Below, piece by piece: positions 8,499 through 17,539 of a DNA stretch of 51,057 nucleotides. The notes under the pieces are model-generated. The model saw only the letters and a list, made by a program, of their open reading frames with translations. It was not told the origin of the DNA and searched no databases. Position numbers and translations under genes: made by a program. This DNA comes from an uncultured Clostridia bacterium (GTDB lineage Bacteria; Bacillota; Clostridia; TANB77; CAG-508): NCBI GenBank assembly GCA_934155265.1, contig CAKPGU010000013.1:1-51057 (forward strand). Reading direction: 5' to 3'. Numbering within the stretch: position 1 is the stretch's first letter; every line of letters starts with the position of its first letter.

Positions 8499-8525
8499 CA
8501 GGCAGGCAAAAAAATTACCTGCCTG
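8499..8525 (+). promoter_or_regulatory. Hairpin between dnaK and dnaJ
   Basis: CAGGCAGG pairs perfectly with CCTGCCTG around an 11-base A-rich loop. No T tract follows, so it is more likely an mRNA-processing or stability hairpin that lowers dnaJ relative to dnaK than a full terminator. Confidence 0.55.
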
Positions 8526-8560
8526 TAAGTTAATGTTATGGAATAGAGAGGTGAAAATAG

Positions 8561-9733
8561 ATGGCAGCAAGTAAAGACTACTATGGGATATTAGGTGTTC
8601 AAAAAACTGCAACAGATGATGAACTAAAAAAAGCATATAGAAAACTTGCAAAAAAATATCATCCAGATGCAAATCCAGATAATAAAAAAGAAGCTGAAGA
8701 GAAATTTAAAGAAGTAAATGAAGCATATGAAGTATTATCTAATCCACAAAAAAGAAAAATGTATGACCAATTTGGTACAGTTGATCCACAAGGATTTGGA
8801 GGATTTAATGGAGCTGGTGGACCTTTTGGTGGTGGAAATTATTATTCATACACATCTTCAGGATTTGATGGATTTTCAGATTTCGGAGATTTAGGTGATA
8901 TATTTTCATCATTTTTTGGTGGAGGTGCAAGAACTGGTGGTAGAACTCAAGCACAACGTGGACCAAGAAAAGGTGCAGACCTTAATTTAAATATGGAAAT
9001 CACATTTGAAGAAGCATTTTTGGGTGTTGAAAAAGAAATATCAATAACAAGACCTGATACTTGTAATGTTTGTCATGGTTCTGGAGCAAGACCTGGAACA
9101 TCAGTAACAAAATGTCCAACATGTAATGGAACTGGAACTGTACGTCAAGTTCAAAATACAATTCTTGGACAAATGCAAACAACAAGAACATGTACAGCAT
9201 GTCATGGAACAGGAGAAATTATAAAAGAACCTTGTGATAATTGTAAAGGAAAAGGAACTGTTAGAAAACAAGCTAGAATAAAAGTAAAAATTCCAGCAGG
9301 AATTGATGATAATCAAACAGTAGTATTAAGAGGAGAAGGTGAACCAGGAGAAAAAGGCGGAGCAAAGGGAGACTTATACATAACTGTTAGAATACGTAAA
9401 AGTAATATTTATACAAGAAAAGGAACGACTGTAATGTGTGAAGTTCCAATAACAATAACACAAGCAACTTTAGGAGCAACTTTGAAAATACCTATGGTTG
9501 ATGGAAGTACAGAGAATTATACAATTCCAGATGGAACTCAAACAGGTACAAAATTTACTATTAGAGATAGAGGATTTACATCTTTAAATTCTTCTTCAAG
9601 AGGAAATTTTGTGTTTACAGTTGTTGTTCAGACTCCTAAGAGACTTAATAAGGAACAAAGAGAATTATTAGAAAAATTGGCTAAAACTATGAATGAGCAA
9701 CCACCTATAAAGAAAAAAGGCTTATTTGGGTAA
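8561..9733 (+). CDS. dnaJ: Chaperone protein DnaJ (Hsp40)
   Basis: DnaJ delivers substrates to DnaK and stimulates its ATPase. The 390-aa protein has the J domain (residues 4-70) with HPD in KKYHPDANPD, a Gly/Phe region to about 130, four zinc repeats CxxCxGxG (CNVCHGSG, CPTCNGTG, CTACHGTG, CDNCKGKG) and the C-terminal substrate domains. GAGAGGTG precedes the ATG. A promoter follows for the next unit. Confidence 0.97.
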   Translation: MAASKDYYGILGVQKTATDDELKKAYRKLAKKYHPDANPDNKKEAEEKFKEVNEAYEVLSNPQKRKMYDQFGTVDPQGFGGFNGAGGPFGGGNYYSYTSSGFDGFSDFGDLGDIFSSFFGGGARTGGRTQAQRGPRKGADLNLNMEITFEEAFLGVEKEISITRPDTCNVCHGSGARPGTSVTKCPTCNGTGTVRQVQNTILGQMQTTRTCTACHGTGEIIKEPCDNCKGKGTVRKQARIKVKIPAGIDDNQTVVLRGEGEPGEKGGAKGDLYITVRIRKSNIYTRKGTTVMCEVPITITQATLGATLKIPMVDGSTENYTIPDGTQTGTKFTIRDRGFTSLNSSSRGNFVFTVVVQTPKRLNKEQRELLEKLAKTMNEQPPIKKKGLFG

Positions 9734-9741
9734 TAAATAGA

Positions 9742-9770
9742 TTGACATAATAATTGCTATATAGTATAAT
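9742..9770 (+). promoter_or_regulatory. Consensus promoter downstream of dnaJ
   Basis: Perfect TTGACA and TATAAT with a 17-base spacer; drives the small gene at 9834. Confidence 0.8.
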
Positions 9771-9833
9771 AAATATGTTACTATTATATGATGGATACAG
9801 TCAAAATGACTAGTGTCAAACAGGAGGAAGAAA

Positions 9834-10166
9834 ATGATTACATCACAGGAAATGCAAAAGGAACGGAAGAAATACATTGAAGAAATAGCAGACAAAATGG
9901 CAAGGAAAAGTTACAAGGTTTTGGAAGATACCATAAAAAATGGTCTACAGGAATTTTTATTGAATGGAAATATAAAAACGACTAAAAGATATATAAATGT
10001 CCAGTATGAAGTATTGGATAAAGAGATGAAAATTCCAAAAGATTGTAATGTAAATATTCTCGCAAGCAAGGTTGCTATGGATAAAATAAAAAGCATGCTT
10101 GAAGAGAATGGTTGGATATTGCGTAATGGTTATCTTTTACCATTGAATGAAAAAAATAGGACTTGA
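9834..10166 (+). CDS. Hypothetical protein (110 aa)
   Basis: Not recognised. The ATG at 9834 follows CAGGAGG by seven bases. The protein is soluble and highly charged, with a helical first half (MQKERKKYIEEIADKMARK) and a C-terminal half ending in a possible alpha/beta motif (LEENGWILRNGYLLPL). It has its own strong promoter and terminator, so it is a single-gene unit. It uses CGG, a codon otherwise rare here, which hints at transfer. Confidence 0.6.
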   Translation: MITSQEMQKERKKYIEEIADKMARKSYKVLEDTIKNGLQEFLLNGNIKTTKRYINVQYEVLDKEMKIPKDCNVNILASKVAMDKIKSMLEENGWILRNGYLLPLNEKNRT

Positions 10167-10176
10167 AACTTTTCAG

Positions 10177-10213
10177 CGAACAAAGCTTAAAATAAGCTTT
10201 GTTCGTTTTTTTT
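10177..10213 (+). terminator. Rho-independent terminator
   Basis: CGAACAAAGCTT pairs perfectly with AAGCTTTGTTCG around a 5-base loop, followed by T8. Confidence 0.92.
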
Positions 10214-10338
10214 GCAAAATTGCTTTATTTTTTACTTATATTGTAGTATAATATATTGCGTAGAAAAAGTCGTTAGAAAACTAGGTTGATAAGTAATAAC
10301 AATTTTTAATCTGAGTTATGTCTTAAGGAGGAATGGAA

Positions 10339-11358
10339 ATGAATATGGAAAAGAAAAGAATAGTAACAGGAGATAGACCAACAGGTAGACTTCATATTGG
10401 TCATTATTTTGGTTCATTAAAAAATAGAGTAAGAATGCAAAATTTAGGTGAATATGACCCATATATATTAGTAGCAGATGTACAAGCATTAACAGATAAT
10501 TTCAACAATCCAGAAAAAGTTAGAAAAAATGTAAGAGAAGTTGTAATGGATTATTTATCAGTAGGAATAGATCCAGAAAAGACAACAATATATATTCAAT
10601 CTATGATACCGGAGGTTGCAGAATTAACAGTATTTTATTCAAATTTAGTAACAATAGCAAGACTAGAAAGAAATCCAACAGTAAAAACAGAAATTGCACA
10701 AAAAAGAGATATATTTGGTGAAAGTGTAACATATGGATTTTTAGGATATCCAGTAAGTCAAGCAGCAGATATAACAGCATTAGAAGGAACAGTTATTCCT
10801 GTTGGAGAAGATCAATTGCCTTTAATAGAACAATGTAGAGAAATTGTTAGAAAATTTAATAGTATATATGGTGAAGTATTAGTTGAACCAGAAGCAGTTC
10901 TATCAAAAGAAAAAAGAATAAAAGGCTTAGATGGAAATGAGAAAATGGGTAAATCATTAGGAAATGCTATATATTTATCAGATTCAGAAGAAGAAGTTAA
11001 TAAAAAAGTAATGAGTGCCGTAACAGATCCTAACAGAATAAAAAAGGATGACTTAGGAAATCCTGATGTTTGTATGGTATCTTATTATCACAAATTATTT
11101 AGCACAGAAGAAGAATGTAAAACAGTATGTGAAGAATGTAGAGCTGGAAAAAGAGGATGTGTTGCATGTAAAAAGCAATTAGCTAAAAATATTAATGCAA
11201 CATTAGAACCTATAAGAGAAAAAAGAAAATATTATGAAGAAAGACCAGAATTAGTTGATGAAATACTAATCAAAGGAACAGAAAAAGCAAGAAAGACTGC
11301 AAAAGAAACAATGAGAAAAGTAAAAAAAGCAATGAAATTAGATTATTTTGAAAATTAA
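10339..11358 (+). CDS. trpS: Tryptophanyl-tRNA synthetase, Fe-S motif type
   Basis: TrpRS charges tRNA-Trp. The 339-aa class I synthetase has the HIGH-like motif TGRLHIGHYFGS and the KMSKS-like motif EKMGKSLGN. Cysteines 245, 267, 274 and 277 form C-x21-C-x6-C-x2-C, close to the C-x22-C-x6-C-x2-C of the Thermotoga maritima enzyme that binds a 4Fe-4S cluster in the anticodon-binding region. The ATG at 10339 is chosen because AAGGAGG ends seven bases upstream; ATGs at 10333 and 10345 are less well placed. obg follows after 9 bases. No T-box leader is visible. Confidence 0.95.
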   Translation: MNMEKKRIVTGDRPTGRLHIGHYFGSLKNRVRMQNLGEYDPYILVADVQALTDNFNNPEKVRKNVREVVMDYLSVGIDPEKTTIYIQSMIPEVAELTVFYSNLVTIARLERNPTVKTEIAQKRDIFGESVTYGFLGYPVSQAADITALEGTVIPVGEDQLPLIEQCREIVRKFNSIYGEVLVEPEAVLSKEKRIKGLDGNEKMGKSLGNAIYLSDSEEEVNKKVMSAVTDPNRIKKDDLGNPDVCMVSYYHKLFSTEEECKTVCEECRAGKRGCVACKKQLAKNINATLEPIREKRKYYEERPELVDEILIKGTEKARKTAKETMRKVKKAMKLDYFEN

Positions 11359-11367
11359 GGAGGAAAT

Positions 11368-12642
11368 ATGTTTACAGACTATGCCAAAATAACAATAAAA
11401 TCTGGAAATGGTGGAGACGGTGCAGTAACATTTAGAAGAGAAAAATATGTTGCTGCTGGTGGACCAGATGGTGGAGACGGAGGAAGAGGTGGAAGTATCT
11501 ACTTCAGAGTTGATCCAAATGCCAATACACTAATAGATTTTAGGTATACAAAAAAATTTAAAGCACAAAGTGGAGAAAATGGTAGTGGAGGCCATAAATA
11601 CGGAAAATCGGGAGAAGATTTATATATAAATGTTCCAATAGGAACAATTATAAAAGATGCAGAAACAGGTAAAATAGTTGCAGATCTGTCACAAGAAGGG
11701 CAAGAGGAACTTGTACTAAAAGGTGGAAGAGGTGGAAAAGGAAATTCACACTTTGCAACAGCAACAAGACAAGTACCAAGATTTGCACAAGCAGGTGAAG
11801 ATGGAGAAGAAAAAGAAGTCATATTAGAACTAAAATTATTAGCAGATGTAGGACTTTTGGGATTCCCAAATGTAGGAAAATCAACATTTTTATCTGTTGT
11901 TACAGATGCAAAACCTAAAATTGCAAATTATCATTTTACAACAATTGAACCCAATTTAGGTGTTGTAAAACTTCAAAGTGGAGATAGTTTTGTAATAGCT
12001 GATATTCCAGGAATAATTGAAGGAGCAAGTGAAGGTGTGGGACTTGGAATTCAATTTTTACGTCATGTTGAAAGAACACGTTTATTATTACATGTAATAG
12101 ATGTATCTGGAATTGAAGGAAGAAATCCAGTGCAAGATTTTTATACTATAAATGAAGAATTAAAAAGTTATAGTGAAAAGTTAAGTTCAAGAAAACAAAT
12201 AATAGTGGCAAATAAAATAGATGTAATGCAAGATGAAACAGGTTTAAAAGAATTAGAAGAACTTGCTAAAAAAGAAGGATTAGAGCTATTCAAAATATCA
12301 GGAGTAACAGGACAAGGTGTGCCAGAATTATTAAATAGAGTATCAGAAGTATTGAAAACACTTCCAAAAGAAGAAATTGTTGAAGCTGAAGAAAGAGTTG
12401 TATATACATTGGAGGATGACAAAGATGATTTTACAGTAAGTAAAGAAGGAGATACTTTTGTAATTGAAGGAAAAGCAATAAATAGACTTATGGGAAGAAT
12501 TAATATTGATGATAATGAATCAATGTATTATTTCCAAAAGAATTTAAAATCTTTGGGTATTGAAGATGAATTAAAACGTCAAGGAATTAAAGAAGGAGAT
12601 TTTGTTAAAATTCTTAATTGGACTTTCGAATGGTATGAATAA
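11368..12642 (+). CDS. obg: GTPase Obg (CgtA)
   Basis: Obg is a ribosome-associated GTPase needed for 50S assembly and stress control. The 424-aa protein has the glycine-rich Obg fold (residues 1-158, many GGxGG runs), the G domain with GFPNVGKST (P loop), DIPG and NKID, and the C-terminal OCT domain (about 340-424, VSKEGDTFVIEGKAINRLM). AAGGAGG precedes the ATG, nine bases after trpS, so the two are probably co-transcribed. Confidence 0.97.
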   Translation: MFTDYAKITIKSGNGGDGAVTFRREKYVAAGGPDGGDGGRGGSIYFRVDPNANTLIDFRYTKKFKAQSGENGSGGHKYGKSGEDLYINVPIGTIIKDAETGKIVADLSQEGQEELVLKGGRGGKGNSHFATATRQVPRFAQAGEDGEEKEVILELKLLADVGLLGFPNVGKSTFLSVVTDAKPKIANYHFTTIEPNLGVVKLQSGDSFVIADIPGIIEGASEGVGLGIQFLRHVERTRLLLHVIDVSGIEGRNPVQDFYTINEELKSYSEKLSSRKQIIVANKIDVMQDETGLKELEELAKKEGLELFKISGVTGQGVPELLNRVSEVLKTLPKEEIVEAEERVVYTLEDDKDDFTVSKEGDTFVIEGKAINRLMGRINIDDNESMYYFQKNLKSLGIEDELKRQGIKEGDFVKILNWTFEWYE

Positions 12643-12648
12643 AAGTGT

Positions 12649-12718
12649 TAAATTTGGACCGGGTACGTTTTTATTCCAGAATAATTTAATATAAAAAATG
12701 TACCCGGTCCTAAATTTA
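12649..12718. repeat. Palindromic element after obg
   Basis: TAAATTTGGACCGGGTAC (12649-12666) is the inverse of the sequence at 12700-12718 apart from one extra base. The interior holds TTATT-ccag-AATAA. Its G+C-rich arms stand out from the context. It may end obg transcription but also looks like a REP or MITE-type repeat. Confidence 0.65.
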
Positions 12719-12743
12719 TCAAAGGGAGGAAGAGAAAAAAATA

Positions 12744-13598
12744 ATGCAAGAAATCTTAGGAATATTGAAAGAAACATCAATAGATACAATAAAAATAATA
12801 CCATTTTTATTTATTACATATCTAATAATGGAATATATAGAACATAAAACAAGCAATAAAGTAAAAAGTGCAATAGAAAAATCAGGAAAATTTGGACCAT
12901 TATTAGGAGGATTATTAGGAATATTCCCACAATGTGGTTTTTCAGTTTCTGCTACAAATTTGTATTCAACAAGGGTAATAACACTTGGAACATTGATTGC
13001 GGTATATTTGACAACATCTGATGAGATGTTACCAATATTATTAACAGAATCAGTTTCAATGTCTACAATTATAAAAATATTAGGAATAAAATTAATAATA
13101 GGAATAATAGCTGGATTTGCAATTGATATAATTTTGAAAATAGTAAAAAAAGAAAAAATAGAAGAGCAGACAATCGAAGATTTATGTGAGCAAGAACATT
13201 GCCATTGCGAACATGGAATTGTTACATCTGCATTAAAACATACATTAAATATAATTGTATTTATATTTATAATAACACTTGTAATTAATGGAATAATTGC
13301 AGCAATTGGTGAAGATGTAATTGGGCAATTTGTTAGTAAAAATGTCATATTTGGTCCAATTATTGCAGGTTTAATTGGTTTAATACCTAATTGTGCTTCA
13401 TCTGTAATTTTAACCGAATTGTTTGTGGAAAATGTAATTTCTATGCCAGTTTTGATATCAGGTGTTGCGGTAAATGCAGGAGTAGGGTTACTTGTATTAT
13501 TTAAAACAAATAAAAATGTAAAAGAAAATTTGAAAATAGTTTCCCTTTTATATACAATTGGAGTTTTAGCAGGAATAATTTTAGAAATTGTATTATAA
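12744..13598 (+). CDS. Heavy-metal exporter family membrane protein (ArsP_2-like)
   Basis: The 284-aa protein has about eight hydrophobic segments in two halves. Each half carries a polar motif within a membrane segment: FPQCGFSVSATNLYSTRVI and LIPNCASSVILTELF, giving an internal repeat typical of the putative ten-helix heavy-metal exporter family (PF11449, ArsP_2, often called putative manganese transporter). A loop near residue 155 is Cys/His-rich (CEQEHCHCEHG), a probable metal site. GGGAGGAAG lies upstream. The metal is not shown by the sequence. Confidence 0.75.
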   Translation: MQEILGILKETSIDTIKIIPFLFITYLIMEYIEHKTSNKVKSAIEKSGKFGPLLGGLLGIFPQCGFSVSATNLYSTRVITLGTLIAVYLTTSDEMLPILLTESVSMSTIIKILGIKLIIGIIAGFAIDIILKIVKKEKIEEQTIEDLCEQEHCHCEHGIVTSALKHTLNIIVFIFIITLVINGIIAAIGEDVIGQFVSKNVIFGPIIAGLIGLIPNCASSVILTELFVENVISMPVLISGVAVNAGVGLLVLFKTNKNVKENLKIVSLLYTIGVLAGIILEIVL

Positions 13599-13625
13599 GA
13601 TTTTACATTGTAGTAAAATCTTATA
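13596..13625. terminator. Hairpin after the metal exporter
   Basis: ATAAGATTTTAC and GTAAAATCTTAT pair perfectly around six bases. No clear T tract follows on the plus strand, so termination is likely but not certain. Confidence 0.5.
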
Positions 13626-13719
13626 AAAATTGCCGAAAAAGCTTGTAATTTTAGCGATTTTGTAAGATAATATATGTGTAATTATTTTAATAAAAGGAAT
13701 GTTTGAAAGGAACAAAAAT

Positions 13720-16041
13720 ATGAAAATAGTAGATAAATTTTTAAAGAAACTGAATGCAAGTAGAAATACGTTTGTAACATATATATTAACACTAATATCA
13801 GTATATATAGTGGTAGATAGACTAGTAGAAATGTTATTTATGATATTTACAGGTGTTGCTGTATCATATTGGGGACCAATCCAATATACATTAGCAATGG
13901 CATGCCCAGTATTTGCATATTTGTTTTCGCCATCATCAGAATTTGCAACATCGAAAAATATGAAAATAACACTATTTTATACATATGTTGTAACGTTATA
14001 TGTTGTTGCATTATCAATGTTTGTACAGGGAATAAATAGGATGACATGGTTGTTTCTAATATCATTACCAGGATATACAGAATTAGTAACGAATTTTTCA
14101 GAACTCATAAAACCTGCTTTAACAGCATTGGCATTGTATTTACCTTTAACAACATTTTATAGTGTTTACAAATGGATACGTTTAGATGTTATGGATAGTA
14201 AAGACCAATCAAGATCAATTTGGGATTTTAAAGGAATAAGTCTTGCTGATACAAAAGCTGGACATGGTCCATTTACATGTGATATGTATATGTGCAATAA
14301 TTTTGAAACAGGTAAGAAAATGATATTTACAGAAAAGTCAAGATTTCAATCACTATTAGCATGTGGTGGATCAGGTACTGGAAAAACTTCATTAATATTA
14401 GAACCAATGATGGCAAAGGATATCGAGAAAAAAGCTTTTTATATTGCAAATGCAAAGGAAATGGGATATACAGCATTGAAAACAGGAATTGCAGTATTAA
14501 ATAAGCCTTATGATAATGAGTATTTAAATCAAAACTTCAATTTAAATATGATAACACCAGTAAGTGGAAAAGAAGATATTTACAAGGCATATATGAAGAA
14601 AATGATAATATCATCATTAGGAGATGACATAGTATATAGAAATCTTGGATTAACATTAATTACACCTGATTATGAATCATTATCAAGAATAATGAATGTA
14701 TGTAAAAACTATCATATAAAATATAATATTGTAGATCCATCAAATTCGAATTCAATTGGATTAAATCCATTCGTGTATGATGATCCAGCCAAAATAGCTA
14801 TAACAATTTCATCTGTATTAAAAGGAATGTATGCAAGCAATCATCTTGAAAAAGAAGAAATGTATAGAGAAGAATTTATTATACAAGCAGTAGAAAATAT
14901 AACAATCATGTTAAAGGAAATGTATCCAAAAATGAATGGAGGCAAGATTCCAAATCTAGAAGACTTGTTAAAAATGTTAACAAATTTCGAGTTAGTAGAA
15001 AAAATGTGCGAAATAATGAGAACAGATGAAGAACTTGCGGAAAAATACAGTGCTCAAATAAGATACTTTAAAAAGAACTTTTATTCAAATAGTCCTGCAA
15101 GACAGGAAACAGAAAAAGATATTTATTTAGCAGTAGCACAGTTAGATAATTTACTAAGATTACCTGGAGTAAAATCAATTTTATGTAATAGAAATAATAA
15201 CTTAAATTTTGATAAAGCATTAAAAGATGGTGAAATAACTTTAGTTTGTACACGTAGAGGAGATTTAGGAAGAACTACACATAAGGCATTTGGGTTGTTC
15301 TTTATATTGTCAATGCAAGATGCAGTATTAAGAAGAGAAGGCAACGAAAATAGTAGAATACCAAACTTCTTATATATAGATGAATTTCCAGATTATATAT
15401 GCAAGGATACAGAAGCAATATTTACACTATATCGTAAATATAAAGTGGCAACTGTAATTACAGCACAAAACTTGTCACAATTAGAAGCAAATGCGCCTGA
15501 GATGAAATATAAAGAAACTATTTTAGCAAATTGTGCAAGTAAGATATTTTTAGGAGGAGTTACACCACAAGAAGCAGAATGGTGGTCAAGTGAATTTACA
15601 AAAAGGAGAGAGTGGTCATATTCAAATAGTATGGATATGAAAAAATTGGAATATGATCCAAAATGGGGAGGAGTTAAATATGATTGGAAAGTTTATTTTG
15701 CTCCTAATAAGTTAGCAACATTACCATTTAAAAGTGTAGCAGTTAAATTAAAAACGGATTCAGGAAAATTTGATGTTGGAGAAGGAAAAATGAATTTTAT
15801 TGCTTCTAAATATAAAGAAGAACAACCAATAAAAACATATAATTTTTCTAAATTTATATCAGGTGCAACAAGTAGTGATGACGATGAACCAACAAAACAT
15901 AAATTTAATCCTAAAAATGTAGATTTTAAAGATTATGAAAGAGATGAGTTTAACCCTGTTCAAATTGATAATACAGATGTTAATTTTGAATTTGATAATG
16001 AAAATGCAATTGTGGTTGACTTTAATAAAAAGAAAAAATAA
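13720..16041 (+). CDS. VirD4/TraG-like coupling ATPase, isolated
   Basis: The 773-aa protein has four to five N-terminal membrane helices (residues about 20-160), then a RecA-like motor domain with Walker A GGSGTGKTS (about 228-236) and Walker B FLYIDEFPDY (about 548-557), followed by TAQNLSQLEA as in TraG/VirD4/TraM-binding coupling proteins. These pump DNA or protein into a type IV secretion channel. No relaxase or other secretion gene is nearby. The ATG at 13720 follows GAAAGGA by 8 bases; an earlier ATG touches its ribosome site. The C-terminal 80 residues are acidic and low-complexity. Confidence 0.8.
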   Translation: MKIVDKFLKKLNASRNTFVTYILTLISVYIVVDRLVEMLFMIFTGVAVSYWGPIQYTLAMACPVFAYLFSPSSEFATSKNMKITLFYTYVVTLYVVALSMFVQGINRMTWLFLISLPGYTELVTNFSELIKPALTALALYLPLTTFYSVYKWIRLDVMDSKDQSRSIWDFKGISLADTKAGHGPFTCDMYMCNNFETGKKMIFTEKSRFQSLLACGGSGTGKTSLILEPMMAKDIEKKAFYIANAKEMGYTALKTGIAVLNKPYDNEYLNQNFNLNMITPVSGKEDIYKAYMKKMIISSLGDDIVYRNLGLTLITPDYESLSRIMNVCKNYHIKYNIVDPSNSNSIGLNPFVYDDPAKIAITISSVLKGMYASNHLEKEEMYREEFIIQAVENITIMLKEMYPKMNGGKIPNLEDLLKMLTNFELVEKMCEIMRTDEELAEKYSAQIRYFKKNFYSNSPARQETEKDIYLAVAQLDNLLRLPGVKSILCNRNNNLNFDKALKDGEITLVCTRRGDLGRTTHKAFGLFFILSMQDAVLRREGNENSRIPNFLYIDEFPDYICKDTEAIFTLYRKYKVATVITAQNLSQLEANAPEMKYKETILANCASKIFLGGVTPQEAEWWSSEFTKRREWSYSNSMDMKKLEYDPKWGGVKYDWKVYFAPNKLATLPFKSVAVKLKTDSGKFDVGEGKMNFIASKYKEEQPIKTYNFSKFISGATSSDDDEPTKHKFNPKNVDFKDYERDEFNPVQIDNTDVNFEFDNENAIVVDFNKKKK

Positions 16042-16137
16042 TAATTAAAAGATAGTACAATTTATATGTGCTATCTTTTATATTACTTAAGCATATTATA
16101 ATAATGCAAAGATTTTTCAAAAAAAGCACCAAAACAA

Positions 16138-16166
16138 TTGACTAAGTAACCAAAATATGTTATAAA
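16138..16166 (+). promoter_or_regulatory. tRNA-Glu promoter
   Basis: TTGACT and TATAAA are 17 bases apart and end 17 bases before the tRNA. Confidence 0.75.
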
Positions 16167-16183
16167 TATAAGGTAATCAAAAA

Positions 16184-16258
16184 GGCCCCTTGGTCAAGCG
16201 GTTAAGACGCCACCCTCTCAAGGTGGAATCATGGGTTCGATTCCCGTAGGGGTCACCA
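16184..16258 (+). tRNA. tRNA-Glu (anticodon CTC)
   Basis: A full cloverleaf is visible: acceptor GGCCCCT with AGGGGTC, anticodon stem CCACC/GGTGG with loop CTCTCAA giving anticodon CTC (reads GAG), T loop GGTTCGATTCC, and encoded ACCA. A prophage integrase lies directly beyond the 3' end, so the tRNA is the attachment site. Confidence 0.95.
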
Positions 16259-16262
16259 AAAT
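16229..16262. other. Probable prophage attL within tRNA-Glu 3' end
   Basis: The leftward integrase begins its 3' end 91 bases after the tRNA, the usual layout when a tyrosine integrase uses a tRNA 3' half. The matching attR copy is not present before 51057, so exact limits cannot be set. Confidence 0.55.
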
Positions 16263-16349
16263 ATTATAAGCTTAGAGTATCAACGGTTATAGCAAATAAT
16301 CTTGATACTCTATTTTTGTGCTTAACACTTTTTTAACACTTTAGTTTGA

Positions 16350-17459
16350 CTATAACAGGTTATTTATTCTATTTACAGCATCAATTTTTGTCTTAGGTAA
16401 CACATGTAAATATATTTGTGTAATTGTTATATCAGAATGTCCCATTAAGTCTTGAACTGTTTTTAAGTCTACACCGTGAGATAAAAGCATAGTAGCATAA
16501 GTGTGTCTTAAGCTATGAAACTTTTTATATGGTATTCCACTAGTACTTAATACTTTTTTCCAATTTCCAAATAGAGTTTTAGCAGAAATAGGTTCGCCAT
16601 TCTCACTAAAAACAAATTCTGACTCTTTTTTCATATTAGACAACATATTTACTAGCTTATCAGGTAAATCTACTCTACGAATTGAATTTTGCGTTTTGGG
16701 AGTATTGTATATTGTTTCTAATTGTTTATTCCCATTGTCATCAAAAACATATACTTTTTTTACAGTTTCTTTTACTTCTAAGTATTTTTCTTCAAGATTA
16801 ACATTTTCCCACTTTAATGCCAATAATTCTCCTTGTCTTAATCCAGTTCCAAGAGCCATTAAAATTAGATTCTCAAATTTATGACCAGCAAAAGCTTCTT
16901 TTAATTGTTTTATTTCATCTTCATTAAAATATTCAATATCAGCTTTAACACTTTTTTTAACACTTTTATTTGGAATAGTTATATTGTTACAAGGATTTCT
17001 TAGTATAAAGCCTTCACGTTCTGCATATGAAAAGAATTGTTTTAATAACTTGTTTAATTTATTTATTTGAGAGTATGTTTTATTCTTTCCTAGTTTATTA
17101 TAGTATTCTTGGATCTGAATAGATTTTGTATTATAGACTTTTAATCCAGATATGTCTGAATCTTTAATATAGTTTCTGTATGTTCCTTCATATGACTGAA
17201 AAGAAGAAGGCTTAACTTCATTTTTCTTTATTTGAAATAGCCATTTATAAATTAGTTCATCTACAGTTATATTTTCAAAATCTAAAGACATACCATTTTT
17301 AATTTTATTTATATATTCTTCAGCTTTTTCTTCAGCTTCTTTTTTTCCTGTACCATAGAATTGCTTTCTTATAGGTGTTCCGTCAGCTTTGTGACCAATA
17401 GTTTTTGTTATTCTAAAATATTCTTTTCCATTAGATTCAAAATTAGTTTTCTTAGCCAT
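16350..17459 (-). CDS. int: Phage integrase (tyrosine recombinase)
   Basis: The 369-aa protein joins attP to the tRNA-Glu site. It has an N-terminal arm-binding domain (residues 8-55, AP2-like), a SAM-like core-binding domain (about 65-165) and a catalytic domain with R in GTGLRQGELL, H-x-x-R in HSLRHTYATML, and the tyrosine in TQIYLHVLP near residue 352. AAGGAGG lies upstream of the ATG. It sits at the left end of the prophage, facing the tRNA. Confidence 0.96.
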   Translation of the reverse strand: MAKKTNFESNGKEYFRITKTIGHKADGTPIRKQFYGTGKKEAEEKAEEYINKIKNGMSLDFENITVDELIYKWLFQIKKNEVKPSSFQSYEGTYRNYIKDSDISGLKVYNTKSIQIQEYYNKLGKNKTYSQINKLNKLLKQFFSYAEREGFILRNPCNNITIPNKSVKKSVKADIEYFNEDEIKQLKEAFAGHKFENLILMALGTGLRQGELLALKWENVNLEEKYLEVKETVKKVYVFDDNGNKQLETIYNTPKTQNSIRRVDLPDKLVNMLSNMKKESEFVFSENGEPISAKTLFGNWKKVLSTSGIPYKKFHSLRHTYATMLLSHGVDLKTVQDLMGHSDITITQIYLHVLPKTKIDAVNRINNLL

Positions 17460-17539
17460 GTTTTCCTCCTTATAAAATAAGATAAGTATTGCTACTTATC
17501 TTTAGTGTTATTTATTAATTTTTATATAAAACAAACATA

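Noticed and set aside
10214..10338. T-box riboswitch before trpS
   Set aside because: The leader is too short, and no T-box sequence, specifier loop or terminator is visible.
11499..11822. Minus-strand ORF in obg
   Set aside because: Pro/Ser-rich frame produced by the Gly-rich plus-strand repeats; no start signal.
12719..13348. Long open frame on the minus strand over the metal exporter
   Set aside because: It mirrors the codons of the plus-strand membrane protein, has no ribosome site and no family resemblance.
16076..16137. Possible small gene or second tRNA before tRNA-Glu
   Set aside because: No cloverleaf and no ribosome site; only the tRNA promoter and the end of the ATPase gene's hairpin are visible.
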